A stretch of DNA of 64,000 nucleotides. Source: Entoloma clypeatum. Lineage: Eukaryota; Basidiomycota; Agaricomycetes; Agaricales; Entolomataceae. Within the stretch, counting starts at the first letter, position 1. Each line of letters starts with the position of its first letter. The stretch covers positions 2,108,001 through 2,172,000 of the forward strand of contig OY751488.1 in assembly GCA_963565915.1 (NCBI GenBank), written 5' to 3'. Position numbers and translations under genes: made by a program. Below, in pieces: positions 51,728 through 63,611 of this stretch. Below the pieces are notes generated by a model. The model did not search any database, was not told where the DNA came from, and was given only the letters and a program-made list of their open reading frames with translations.

Positions 51728-54700
51728 TTATCGCGGACGCGATGGATTTTGCCGATGAAAATCTCGGATCAAGTCTTGAGCATTCTGAACATTAGTCCAA
51801 GGTTCCCACGTGTTCTCTTCTGGGCCATACCCTTCCCATTGGACAAGGTATTGGATCTTTCCACGGAATTTCCGAGAGTCCAGGATCGTGGAGACATGGT
51901 ATTCTTCTCGTCCTTCGACAATGATCGGATCAGGGGCTGGCTTCTTTTTCTGAATGGCATACTTCGGGGTTTCGTATGGCGATAACAGGGTCTCGTTGAA
52001 CACAGGGTGGATCATCTTCCAGGTTTTGGGAAGATCAAGACGGTATGTGCTAGCTCCTTTCTTCTCTAGAACTTTGAACGGTCCGTGTTGGAGGGCGTCA
52101 AGTTTCTTTGAGGGACGATCAGTCCTGATGTTAGTCCCTTCCAGCCACACCTTGTCTCCATTGCGGTAATTCCGAGACGGGCTTCGTCGTGTGTCAACTG
52201 TCTTCTTCATCTGATCCTGGGCCTGTTTCAGTGCTGCGTTGGCTTCTTCTCATGCCTGTTTGAGTTTTTTCAAGAAGTCGTTTGCCGCTGGATTGGTGTC
52301 TTCCAACACAAGTTCTCCCTTCCAAGGATGCAGACCGTAGTTGAGATAGAATGGTGTGTACTTTGTCGCTTGATGTTCTTTGTCATTGTACTGGAACTCT
52401 GCGATTGCGATCCATTCCGCCCAATCATCTTGTAGATGGTTGACAAAGTTTCGTAAGAACACCTCGGTTTCCTGATGCGATCGTTTGGCTTGTCCATCAG
52501 TTTGTGGATGGTACGCAGTGGACAGGTTTCTCTTGATTCCCAACATGCGGCAAAGTATCTCCATGAACTTCGCGGCGAACTGTGGTCCTCTGTCGCTAAT
52601 GATCTTCTTAGGGATCCCATGAAGCTTCCATATCTGGTCCCAATAGATCTTGGCTAATCCTTCAGCCGATAGTTCCACGGTTGTCGGGATGAGATGAAGC
52701 ATCTTTGAATGTCTGTCCGTGATGACCAGAATTGTGTTCTTCCCATCAGATTCTGGTATCGGTCCCACGACGTCAATCCCTATGTCTTCCCATGGTTGAC
52801 TTGGCGCGGCGTTAGGGTGTAGAGGGGCGTGTCTCCTTTGGCGGCTGATCTTGTTACGTTGACAGGTGTCACAACCTTTCACATACTTCTTTACATCATG
52901 TAGGATGGTGGGCCACCAGTAGGTGCGAGTGAGGAGTTCATGTGTTCGATATTGTCCTGGATGTCCTGCCACTGGTGCGTCGTGCGCTTCAAACATCAGT
53001 TCTTGGCGCAATTGTGGGTCTGGTGGAACATAGACTCGTTCTCCTGCATAGGTGATGCCATTTTCCTGCTGGTACCAGTGAGGATTCTTCTTCAGACCCT
53101 GGGCTACTTCTGTCTCCATGCGATTCGAGGCCTTGATGCGTGCGATCCATGGGTTTTCGATGGTTGTGATGTTTCCGATTTTGATGGAATCAGATGTTTC
53201 ACCCCCTTCAAAGAATTGTTCCTCCGTGAACATCTCCATTTGTATCACATCTTCTGATTCCAATCGTTTCAAAAATAGCCCCTCCTTGAGCATTTGGTCG
53301 CTGTCCTGCGGCTCGAGTTCCGTCTCATACCAGGGTAAACGTGACAGGATGTCTGCTTTCGTGTTTGTCTTCCCAGGTACATGTCGCAATTCGAAGTCAT
53401 AGTCTTGTAACTTCATCTTCCAGCGCCTCTGTCGTTGGTTTAGGTCCTGAGGACGCCGGAAATACTCCAGGTTTTTGTGATCGGTTAAGATCTCGAAACG
53501 TTCCTTGGCTTCAAGTAGATAATGTCGCCAGTCCTTCAGTGCTTCCATGACTGCCAAGAGTTCCTTGTCATATATCTCGTAATTCTGTTCGGCCGCGGAC
53601 ATGGTCCACAACAAGAACGCGATAGGATGCCACTTGTCGTCTTGTTTCTGTGAAAGTACCGCTCCAATCGCATAACCTGATGCATCGGTTTCGACCCTGA
53701 ACTGTCCGTCCGGTTTGGGCAATGCCAAGACTGGTGCCATCGTGATTGCCCGTATGAGACCTTCAAATGCTTCTTGCGCCGCTGGTCCCCATGTGAATGC
53801 TGTATTTCCCGTAAGTGTTGTGAGTGGCTTTGCAATGTTTGAGTATCCTTCAATGAAGCGTCGATAAAAATTGGCAAATCCCAGGAACCTCTGGACTTCC
53901 TTTTTTGAAGTGGGTACTCGCCAGTTCCGGATTGTGTCCACCTTTTCAGTTTCCATCTCAACACGTCCTTCTCCAACGACATATCCCAATATGGGGCATT
54001 TCGTTACTTCCCAAAGACACTTCTTCTCCTTTAGGAACAGGTCATTGTCTGACAGAATCTGCAAGATCTCTTCGGTGTTCCGGGCGAGTTCTTCCTTGGT
54101 TTTACCAATAACCACTATGTCATCCATGTAAATCACACAGATGCGCCGACGGATCTGATCCCTGAATAGGCTGGCCATCATCCGAGAGAACGTTCCCGGG
54201 GAGTTGCAGAGACCGAAAAACATGACTAATGGTTCAAACAATCCTCGGCTGGTCAGGAAGGCGGCTTTCCATTCGTCACCCTTCTTGATCCGCACGTTAT
54301 TGTATCCCCACATGATGTCCATTTTGTTGAAGTAGACTGCGTCCTTCAATACATCCAAGAGGTCGTTGATGCGTGGGAGTGGGCATTTGTCCTTAACCGT
54401 GAATTTATTGACCGTGCGATAATCCTGTACCAATCGTTTGGAACCGTCTTTCTTGTTAATGAAGAAGCAGGGTGATGCATAAGGGGATTTGGACGGTCGG
54501 ATCTTTCCAGTTGCCAGGCCTTCATCGATGAATTCGTCCAGTTCTTCTTGCTCCTTTTGGGTCATAGGATACGTGTTTCCTCCTAGCTCCTTTGGTGCGT
54601 CCGGTGTAAGTTCGATGCCGTGGTCCCATTCTCTTTCCTTTGGGATCTTGTCAAAGTTTTCTTTTTCAAAGAGATGGGCAAAACATTCAACGTATGAGGG

Positions 54701-55374
54701 TCGTTTGGTTGTGGGAGGTGGTGTGGGAGTAACTGCTTCCAATATGGGGTCTCCGGGCTTCCATTTCTGATCCGATTTCTTGGGCGCATCCTTGTCTCAT
54801 ACTTCCACCATGCAAACCCAATGTTTGCGACCATTAAGGTTAACCCTGAAATCCGAGTGTTTTGTTTGACATGTTGATGGGCACCGGTTGAATGTTACAG
54901 CGCCGGTCGTCCAATTGATTGTGGGGTTGTGGTGCACCAACCAGTCATGTCCCAAAAGCATGTCCGTTCTCCCAATGTCCAATACCATTGCTTCCATGGT
55001 TTCCTGGTGTGTTCCTAAGTCCAGCTTGACTTCGGCAAGTTTTTCTGCTTTCTGTTGTCGGTTCGGCGATCCATCCGCATTTAGGATTGATATGGGCTTT
55101 ATTCCACGTGTGGGAAGGTTCTGTTCGCGTACTATTCTGGGATGGATACATGTGCGTTCACATCCGCTATCAACCTCGGGTCGAATGGCCTTTGGTCCTC
55201 GTCGTGTTTTGATCTGAGCTTGCAGCTTGATCTCTCGTCGTTTCGGAGGTTTATCTCCCTTGACAATCTTAGTTGACGCAACGGCTCGCTTTGCAGGGAT
55301 AACATAAGTTATATTGTCTGTAACTGCACCAGGCAAGCGAGTTCGTTTAATGGATAAGGGTCGCGACTTAGCGT
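51728..55374 (-). pseudogene. B4 pol, two nonsense codons
   Basis: This is the best preserved family B pol. The protease part reads VDSGCERTCIHPRIVREQ and MLLGHDWLVHHNPTINW, then a TGA near 54799. The frame then stays open for 830 codons through RT (KRLVQDYRTVNKFTVKDKCP, IYMDDIVVIG), RNase H and integrase (CDTCQRNK, IISDRGPQFAAKF). A TGA follows near 52248 (KQA.EEANAALK), then the open chromodomain part to 51728. Both TGA replace CGA. The ATG used in B1 is absent here (TGGTGC), which argues that pol is entered by frameshifting from gag. Confidence 0.9.
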
Positions 55375-55377
55375 CGT

Positions 55378-56244
55378 TTAATCAGACCCTTCGGGAAAAT
55401 CCTTCTCATCGGTCTCTATGGTGATGGTTTCATCATCATCGGTATCTCCATCAGACACCTTCCTAATCTTTCCAGAGTTCTTCTTCGGCTTGCGGCAGTT
55501 GCGCGCGATATGTCCTTCTTGGTCGCAGTTGAAACACTTACGACCATCTTTCTTCTTTGGGGCTTTGCAGTCTTTGGCAAGGTGACCAAAGCGCTGACAG
55601 TTGTAGCAACGGGCTACTCCTGCTTTGTCAATCTCCATGGCTTTGCCTTGACCACCATAAGTGGTGCCCGATCCGGTGCGTGTGTCGCCACCCCCTTGGA
55701 TGACTAATGCATGTCCCTCCATCTGTCGTCCCTTGTTTCGGATCTCCTTTGCGTAATCAGTGTACGTCTTGCCATCGCTAGCCACTTGTTCAGAAATTCT
55801 GCGGTTGACGTTCTTTTCCAGGATGTATTTCCCAGTTTCTTCACCAAGGTTTGACAGCTTCAAGAGCTCTTCGAATTCGTCCAAGAATTCGTCGATGGTG
55901 CATTTCTCCTGTTTCAGGACTTCGAGTCTCGCCTTGGCCGCTGCCGACTTGTTGGCAATAGAGAATCACGTAGCGATGTCGTCTGAGAACCCTAACCAGG
56001 TGATGTTCTCGCCATCGGTGGCAAGGTCGTCTAACTTGTTGCTGGCCCAGTGTTTACCGGACCCTTCCATCATGCGGGATAACACCGCAAGAATTTTCTG
56101 ATCGTCGGACAGGCCCTTCTGGAACCTGATGTATAATTTGGTGGCTTTCCACCACTCGTCGAAGGTGTGTCTGTCTTTGAACATCCCAGGATCTTTGATG
56201 ATTTTGGATGTATCCATTGTTTGTACTGTCGGTGCTTCTGCCAT
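55378..56244 (-). pseudogene. B4 gag, one nonsense codon
   Basis: It starts at ATG 56242-56244 (MAEAPTVQTMDTSKIIKDPG). Zinc knuckles are CYNCQRFGHLAKDC and CFNCDQEGHIARNC. A TGA near 55966 replaces the Arg of DDIATRFSIANKS. GGATTTT sits 15 bases before the stop as in B1. The ATG-less leader frame is also open upstream (to about 56990), with the conserved TAG that separates it from the gag frame near 56620. Confidence 0.88.
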
Positions 56245-57035
56245 GTCTAGAACCTGTGGAGTAGGAGAGGTGTCGGATTGTTGGGATGAAGATGGGGTTC
56301 GGGATACAGGTAGGGGTTGAAAATCAGTCCCTGTTCTAGGCGTCTGTTCGATATCTGACTGTGCAGAGTCAAAAGTAAATTCATCAGGGGACTCATCGGT
56401 GGAATCGGTGGCAAAACGTTCAGAGTATTTCCTCTGTAGATCTCTAAGGAATCTCTGTTCCTGCGCGTCTGTTGGTCGCGAGAAGGGGTCAAGTCTCTCG
56501 TTTCGTGCCCAACGGTTGTACTCGGTCTGTTGTTCTTCGGTGGTGAAGTGGGCGTAGATCTGCTGCTTCGAGTAAGATGTGATGATGTGGCTCTGGGACG
56601 TCTCGATGTGAGCGTCCTAATCAATCTTCTGATAACGGTTGTCTGGACACCGATAAACTCTCTGATCTCTGTGATCCGACCTGTCTGAGGTCCTTCTTGA
56701 ACGCGAAAGCTTTCGAGTTTGTTCTGTTGGGCGTTGTAACGCGTGATCTGGTGTTGCCGAGCAAGATGGATGCTCTCTGCTATCTCGTCGTGGGGGCGAT
56801 GCTCGTCGTTGTCTAGTTCTTCGTCAAGCACCTGCTGTAGGATGCAACAGATCTCCGATTCGATGTACTGCTGGATAAGCGTAAAATCGATACTGTCTCG
56901 AGGACTTAGCTCCTCCTGTCGGGCTTCTGGCGTGCTGAATGGGTTACTGGTGAAGTCTTCAAAGAAGCGCGACGTCTTGACTCATCTGGTAGTTGCTCTC
57001 TTCGCTCTGGGCGAACCTAACGAGATTTAGCAACT

Positions 57036-57386
57036 TGTTATGCGTAACAAACCATTCCAAGATTCGGGCAGAATATGCAGGAAGATGGAAAGGCGAAGAG
57101 CAATGTGATTGCTAAATCTAAGGAATGTAGCTATGGTACATGAGGTTTATATAGTACTGACTATGAGCGGTAGCGAATGAGTCAGTAACTGCGGAAGGCA
57201 GTGCGCATGAGTAAGGCGACTGCGGAAGGCTATGCACTAATGAGTAAGCTGACTGCGGAATGAGTCAGACAGCTGCGGAAAGCGAGTCAGCGCGGGAGTG
57301 AAGTATAATATGATATGTGTAAGCGGGGGCCGATGAGTAAAAGTGAAAAAGTAAGTGTATACATCCATAGTCGTTAGTCCGTAACA
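57036..57386 (-). repeat. B4 5' LTR
   Basis: 351-bp LTR with the primer site 2 nt inside. It lacks 19 bp present in the partner. Confidence 0.9.
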
Positions 57387-57800
57387 AGCATGTCCATTCT
57401 CCCAATGTCCAGTACCATTGCTTCCATGGTTTCTTGATGTGCTCCCAAATCCAGTTTGACTTCGGCAAGTTGGCTCGCTTTCTGTTGTCGATTTGGTGAT
57501 CCATCCGCATTTAGAATTGCTATGGGTGGTATTCCTCGCGTGGGGAGGTTCTGTTCGCGTACTATTCTGGGATGGATGCATGTGCGCTCACATCCGCTGT
57601 CAACCTCAGGTCGGATAACCTTTGGTCCTCGTCGTGTTTTGAGCTGAGCTAACAGCCTGATTTCTCGTCTTTTCGGCGGGTTATCTCCCTTCACAGTCTT
57701 AGTCGACGCAGCGGCTCGCTTGGCAGGGATGACATAGGTTCTATTGTCTGCAGTCATACAAGGCAAGCAAGTCCGTTTAATAGATAAGGGTCGCGACTTA
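57387..57800 (-). pseudogene. B5 pol start (protease fragment)
   Basis: The pol frame from the slippery site through MTADNRTYVIPAKRAAASTK and VDSGCERTCIHPRIVREQ to VLDIGRMDML, then broken by B4. There are no stops in the part kept. Confidence 0.85.
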
Positions 57801-57807
57801 GCGTCGT

Positions 57808-58674
57808 TTAATCGGACCCTTCAGGAAAATCCTTCTCGTCGGCTTCTAAGATTGTGGTTTCATCATTCTCGGCATCTTCCTCAGACACCTTCCTAACCCT
57901 TCCGGAGTTCTTCTTCAGCTTGCGGCAGTTGCGCGCGATATGGCCTTCTTGGTCACAGTTGAAACACTTGCGACCATCTTTCTTCTTTGGAGCGCTACAG
58001 TCTTTAGCCAGATGACCGAAGCGCTGACAGTTGTAGCAGCGGGCTACTCCTGCTTTGTCCATCTCCATGGCTTTGCCCTGACCACCATAAGTGGTACCCG
58101 ATCCGGTGCGCATGTCGCCGCCACCTCGGATGACCAGTGCGTGTCCTTCCATCTGTCGTCCCTTGTTTCGGATCTCCTTTGCGTAATCGGTGTATGTCTT
58201 GCCATCGCTGGCCACTTGTTCAGAGATTCTGCGGTTGACGTTTTTCTCTAGGATGTATTTCCCAGTTTCTTTGCCAAGGTTTGACAGTCCCAAGAGTTCT
58301 TCAAATTCATCCAAGAATTCATCAACAGTGCGTTTCTCTTGTTTCAGGACTTCGAGTCTCGCTTTGGCAGCGACCGATTTGTTGGCGATGGAGAATCGTG
58401 TGGCGATATCATCGGAAAAACCTAGCCAGGTGATGTTCTCGTTGTCAGCGGTAAGAGCGTCTAACTTGTTACTGGCCCAGTGTCTGCCGGACCCTTCCAT
58501 CATGCGGGATAACACCGCAAGAATCTTCTGATCGTCTGTGAGGCTCTTTTGGAACCTGATGTATAGTTTGGTGGCTTTCCACCACTCGTCGAAGGTGTAT
58601 CTGTCCTTGAACATCCCAGGATCCTTGATGATCTTGGATGTATCCATTGTTTGTACAGCCGGAGCTTCTGCCAT
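57808..58674 (-). CDS. B5 gag, intact
   Basis: A complete 288-codon gag frame from ATG 58672-58674 (MAEAPAVQTMDTSKIIKDPG) to TAA. It contains FDEWWKATKLYIRF, the capsid part LDALTADNENITWLGFSDDI, and zinc knuckles CYNCQRFGHLAKDC and CFNCDQEGHIARNC. It is the only fully open B gag in the window and serves as reference for the TGA codons in B1 and B4. Whether it is translated is unknown, since pol is missing. Confidence 0.9.
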   Translation of the reverse strand: MAEAPAVQTMDTSKIIKDPGMFKDRYTFDEWWKATKLYIRFQKSLTDDQKILAVLSRMMEGSGRHWASNKLDALTADNENITWLGFSDDIATRFSIANKSVAAKARLEVLKQEKRTVDEFLDEFEELLGLSNLGKETGKYILEKNVNRRISEQVASDGKTYTDYAKEIRNKGRQMEGHALVIRGGGDMRTGSGTTYGGQGKAMEMDKAGVARCYNCQRFGHLAKDCSAPKKKDGRKCFNCDQEGHIARNCRKLKKNSGRVRKVSEEDAENDETTILEADEKDFPEGSD

Positions 58675-59465
58675 GTTTAGAGTCTGTGGAGGAGAAGAGG
58701 AGTCGGGTTGTTGGGATGAAGATGGGGTTCGGGATACAGGTAGGGGTTGAAAATCAGTCCCTGTTCTAGGCGTCTGTTCGATATCTGACTGTGCGGAGTC
58801 AAAAGTAAATTCATCAGGGGACTCATCGGCGGAATCGGTGGCAAAACGTTCAGAGTATTTCCTCTGTAAATCTCTAAGGAATCTCTGTTCCTGCGCGTCT
58901 GTTGGTCTCGAGAAGGGGTCAAGTCTCTCGTTTCGTGCCCAGCGGTTGTACTCGGTCTGTTGTTCTTCGGTGGTGAAGTGGGCGTAGATCTGCTGCTTCG
59001 AGTAAGATGTGATGATGTGGCTCTGGGACGTCTCGATGTGAGCGTCCTAATCAATCTTCTGATAACGGTTGTCTGGACACCGATAAACTCTCTGATCTCT
59101 GTGATCCGACCTGTCTGAGGTCCTTCTTGAACGCGAAAGCTTTCGAGTTTGTTCTGTTGGGCGTTGTAACGCGTGATCTGGTGTTGCCGAGCAAGATGGA
59201 TGCTCTCTGCTATCTCGTCGTGGGGGCGATGCTCGTCGTTGTCTAGTTCTTCGTCAAGCACCTGCTGTAGGATGCAACAGATCTCCGATTCGATGTACTG
59301 CTGGATAAGCGTAAAATCGATACTGTCTCGAGGACTTAGCTCCTCCTGTCGGGCTTCTGGCGTGCTGAATGGGTTACTGGTGAAGTCTTCAAAGAAGCGC
59401 GACGTCTTGACTCATCTGGTAGTTGCTCTCTTCGCTCTGGGCGAACCTAACGAGATTTAGCAACT

Positions 59466-59853
59466 TGTTATGCTTAACAAACCGTTCCAAGGTTCGGGCA
59501 GAGTATGCAGGAAAGTGGAAAGGCGAAGAGCAAAGTGATTGCTAAATCTAAGGAATGTAGCTATGGTACATGGGGTTTATATAGTACTGGCTACGAGCGG
59601 TAGCGAGTGAGTCAGTAGCTGCGGAAGGCAGTGCGGATGAGTCAGTAACTGCGGAAGGCAGTGCGAAGTGAGTCAGACGACTGCAGACTGAGTAATCCCT
59701 ACTGCGGAGTGCGAGTCAGCGCGGGAGCGAAGTATACTAAAGGAGAATGGTAGAGTAAAGGTAAATGAATAAGCGGTCCGATGAGTCAAAGAAATAACGA
59801 AGGTACAATGCAAGGGAAAAGTGCGTAACATACAAACCGGTAAGTCCGTAACA
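59466..59853 (-). repeat. B5 5' LTR
   Basis: 388-bp LTR, the same length as both B1 LTRs and clearly the same subfamily. Promoter and start region as in B1. Confidence 0.92.
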
Positions 59854-60390
59854 CATCACACTTGTTCCAAGTATTACAGTAGTAGTTGTGATTCCTAGAT
59901 AGTTTGAAACATAACTTTCTGAGCAGATCTCATGGTATGGAACAAAATATGATTTCGGTGTTTAAAAGACCGGTCAATTACTGTAGGAGCCTGGAGGAAC
60001 ACGTGTACGACGAATATGGTTAATCTATTGCACCACAGCAGCAGGGGCTAATATTTCGGAATTCTCCGCTGCCACACCCCTGTGAAGACCGGCATCCTCG
60101 CCATCGGAGACGTAGGCTTTGGGAAGTAACCAGACAAGAACTTTGCACCTGTGTATTATGCCAGATGGCTGGCGGTTGTGAGCCGTGGGGACGGAACAAG
60201 TCGGGAACAAATCTGAATCCTGCTACCCGACACGCCATCCGATGATCGATTCCCACCAGGCTGGCTGAGATACCTACCCTCAGAACGTCACATGCCTCCC
60301 ATATCTGTCTACCTTGAGGTAACAGGGATGCGCTGACGGCAATATATAGTTCCAACCGCCTTGACCGCAGATGGAGTCCACTCACCGATA
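59854..60390. other. Intergenic, 5' flank of the transporter gene
   Basis: I see no supported gene. The sequence is no longer repeat-like and marks the right border of the transposon nest. Confidence 0.5.
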
Positions 60391-62893
60391 ATGACCAATC
60401 CCCACCGAGTCAAGTCCCACCTTCCAGGCGCCTCCAACCCCCCATTAGACAACCTTGGTGTTGAGGCAGTGAACGAACGAACCGCGATGTTGACCGAACT
60501 CGACCGAGACGACGAAGATGGAGACGAAATTGGTGGATCACTCGGAAATTACCACCAGCCACTAACTGCGGATACAGCCTATCATATGCGTAGAATGCAC
60601 GCCAAACATCTGCCATGGTGGAAACGACCCTCTCCTTGGTGGTGCGTTTCGCTTTCAACTCGAGTCAGTTTCGCTCATCAACGGGACTTTCGAATATCTT
60701 TCCAGGTTGATCATGACCATCCCAGTTTCTTCAACTGCTTTGTTCGTCAGCTTGGCACCCAGAATTGAAATACAGACCATGCTGGTGTGCAGCGTGCACA
60801 AACCGGATATCTTCCAACATGACTCTACTCAGTTTTGCTCCCCTTTGACGACAACAGGGTGCGGAGTCGCCCCCGGCGTAACCGCAGTCACCTTGATGTC
60901 TCCACAGGGGCTCAAGGGGACGTCTGCGCTACAGCCTGCCGAGGTTGACTCGCTGGATATCTTATCAGGCGGTGTGCTTGAAGAGGGAGATCAAACACCC
61001 CATACGTGTGCCTCAGATCCCGTCGTTCAGGCAGAAGTAGCTAAATTGACCGCCGGTAAGTTGAACCGTTACCTCTCGTTGCACAGTGCTAACTCTATTC
61101 CCCGTCTTTCCCAGTAATAACAATGGTCACGGGTGTCTCGACTTGTCTCATGTCTGCTTGGTGGGGTGCGGTAAGTGATCTCCACCCACAATCGCTGATT
61201 TAAATACAATCATGGGCCCAGTTCTCCGACAGATATGGACGCACTTTTGTGCTAGGGATTGCGCTCTTTGGCGTCCTTTTTTCAGATTTGAATTTTATCT
61301 TCACCACTCTCAATTCCCGGTGGCTCCCCGGAGGATACTGGTTTCTTGTTCTGGGATCCGTTGTGGACGGATTTTTGGGGGGTCAGTCACGGTTACCCAA
61401 TTTCATTTTTTCGGCTCGCAGACTTGCGTATGCATTCAGGCTATATCGTGGAATCGATTGCAACATATGCATATATATCCGACACGACTACGGAGGCTGC
61501 AAGGTGATTGATTGGTGCAGTCACTGCAGTAATTTTTTTGCGTAGTCTCTTAATCTCGCGTCAGGACGCGATTTTACTCACTTGGCCATGGTTTGATGTC
61601 TACTGGGATGATTTTCGGTCCCGCTCTCGGTTCGCTTCTCGTTAGGCTGACTGGATCCTCACTGGCTGTGTTCTATGTCACTGCGATTGTGCATTTCTGT
61701 TACATTTTGCTCGTACGGCTTGTCGTTCCGGAATCTCTACTCGACTCGGAAATGACACAGTCGAAAATCAAGTATAACGAGCTCAAGCAAGCTGCCCGCG
61801 TGGACCGCAGGACTTTTTTCGACTTGGCCCAACGGTCCCTAGTCTTCTTGAGACCATTGTCGATACGAGGTGAGGGAGAACTTGTCTGGAGCTTGACTTG
61901 TATCGCTCTCGCTTATGGTTTGACGTCCACTGTCATGGTAGGCCCTCTCAGCCCTCCTACCGAAACACTACAAGTGACGAACGGATAATATTAGGGCTCT
62001 TTCACATATAAGTTCCTATATATAACATCTACCTTTGATTGGGGACCGGAAATCGTAAGTCTAGACAGGGCTCATCTGAGCTCTCCATTGAGTATCTTTG
62101 GTCTAGCTGGGGTATTGGGTAGCCGTTGTCGGGATGATTCGTGGGGCATATTTGACCTTTATCCTCCCCAGTAAGTCCGTGGTATTGCTCCCCATTTTCT
62201 AGCGCTGTGACCTGTGCAGTTATCATCAAATACTTGAAATCTAAACTAATCACTCCCAATCTTTCGACACACAACGGCCCTATCAGGACGCCGTCAACCA
62301 GCAGCATAAATTTAGAAAATCAACCTATTCTTGCGCAATCACCTAGCTCGAAACGATTCACCTTGCGTCAACATCCAATCTCTACCAATGTGACTCTTGG
62401 GAAGGCACCGAGTAGCTCCCCTGCCTTTGATATGGCGATAGCCCAGTTCTCCGCTTTGATAGATTTGGTCGGCTATGGTATAATGGTTACGATGCCGAGC
62501 CCCCTGGCGTTTACCTCGGCTGCACTATTGGGGTCCTTCTCTGCTGGTTTTAACCCAGCAGTCCAAAGCATTGCGTTGACAGTCTATATACGGAGTGGAG
62601 GAAAGGAAAGCGGAGAATTATTAGGGGCATTGTCTGTCGTACAGACTTTGTGGTACGTATTGCTCTAGACTATTTCCCTCGTGGCGACCTCTGACCCCTT
62701 GTGTTGCAGCTCGAAGATCTTGGGTCCACCGTTGTATGGCCTTGTGTACGTGGAGTCTATAGCAACATTCCCGCGGGCGATATTTGTTGTGTCGGCGGCT
62801 TTGGCCTTTCTATCGTTTGTGTTACTGATGATCGTGAGGATCCCCAGTGACAAGGGATTGAATACCTGTGACGATGAAGAAACTGAAAGTTGA
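60391..62893 (+). CDS. Major facilitator superfamily transporter
   Basis: This is an apparently intact cellular gene. Ten exons fit one frame: 60391-60641, 60706-61055, 61115-61170, 61222-61381, 61440-61503, 61565-61937, 61995-62054, 62107-62170, 62220-62652 and 62710-62893. Together they give 1995 nt, or 664 residues. All nine introns are 49-64 nt with GT...AG ends. The protein shows a long hydrophilic N-terminus, a first membrane span (WWLIMTIPVSSTALFVSLAP), the MFS signature loop (GAFSDRYGRTFVLGIALFGV), SIATYAYISDTTTEAAR, the GMIFGPALGSLLVRLTG helix, a central loop, and a C-terminal half with AVVGMIRGAYLTFILP and FPRAIFVVSAALAFLSFVLL. It resembles fungal multidrug/tetracycline-type MFS exporters; substrate unknown. 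Expected in the plasma or vacuolar membrane. The start ATG is the first in frame. Confidence 0.85.
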
Positions 62894-63611
62894 TGGACGA
62901 AGTGTGTGGAGGTCCGGTACCGATGGCGTCCTTCGAAATATATTTAGTTTCTTGTTTCTTTTCTTAGAATGTCTCAGAAGCAGTAGTATAAAATTTTGCT
63001 CTCATTTTATCAGAGTTCACTCTCTCTCTTGACCCGTACTCGTCGCCCGTGGTTCACGTGCCACATTAGTGGGGCCCACCGCGAGTCGAGAGTCGCGTTG
63101 AGGAGAGCCCGCCGTCACCACCGACTGTCTGTCCGCCGTTCGTTGCGAACTTCTCTCAGCCATCGCCGTCCTCTGCTCGCTGAACATCTGTCTGCTGCTG
63201 TCACCAACGCCTGTCTGCCGTGCCCGCCCTCTGAAGGTCACCTGGACCATACTCTGCGCGCCGATTGCCACTCTGCTCGTTGTCTCCCATCGCCCACATT
63301 CTGACCCCTACCCTCTCTGCTATCCACAGTCACGCACTCATCATTTCTTACCCGCCGCGCCGATCTGCTCGAGGCTTTCTCCCTCGCCGAGGACATGGGT
63401 CTACCGGAGCACTCCCTATCCCGTCTCGCCAGCTTGCTCTGCGTCTTGGCATCCGCGGAACAGCTGCCCGACCACCGCCCGTCAACTCGTCGACCGACGC
63501 ACAACCCGCCTCGACCTTCTCGATTGCCCTCGTACGTCGCCCATCTAGTCCTCTACGCCCCAGCCCGCAGTTCCCTGGATTCGGAACTATACACAAGGAC
63601 GCGATGTCACT
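62894..63611. other. Intergenic with TATA-like box
   Basis: I see no secure gene. TATAAAA near 62988 followed by a pyrimidine-rich stretch could be the promoter of the open frame at 63612, or of upstream exons. The interval is GC-rich with several overlapping short open frames, none convincing. Confidence 0.35.

Larger units (their letters stand above)
50835..57386 (-). mobile_element. Family B copy 4 (B4), full length, mismatched flanks
   Basis: Minus-strand B element with LTRs 50835-51204 (370 bp) and 57036-57386 (351 bp). The 19-bp LTR difference is a deletion between AAGTATA repeats in the right LTR. The left flank is CTTAA (A2 LTR) and the right flank AGCAT (family B pol of B5), so there is no target duplication. 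This suggests recombination between two B insertions. Gag and pol have three TGA codons at Arg positions but are otherwise open. Confidence 0.9.
57387..59853 (-). mobile_element. Family B copy 5 (B5), 5' part only
   Basis: Minus-strand B fragment: 5' LTR 59466-59853 (388 bp, closest to B1), leader, intact gag, and the start of pol up to the protease motif (GRMDML). It is cut at 57387 by the B4 LTR. The right flank is CATCA; no matching left duplication is present because the 3' half is missing. Confidence 0.88.
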
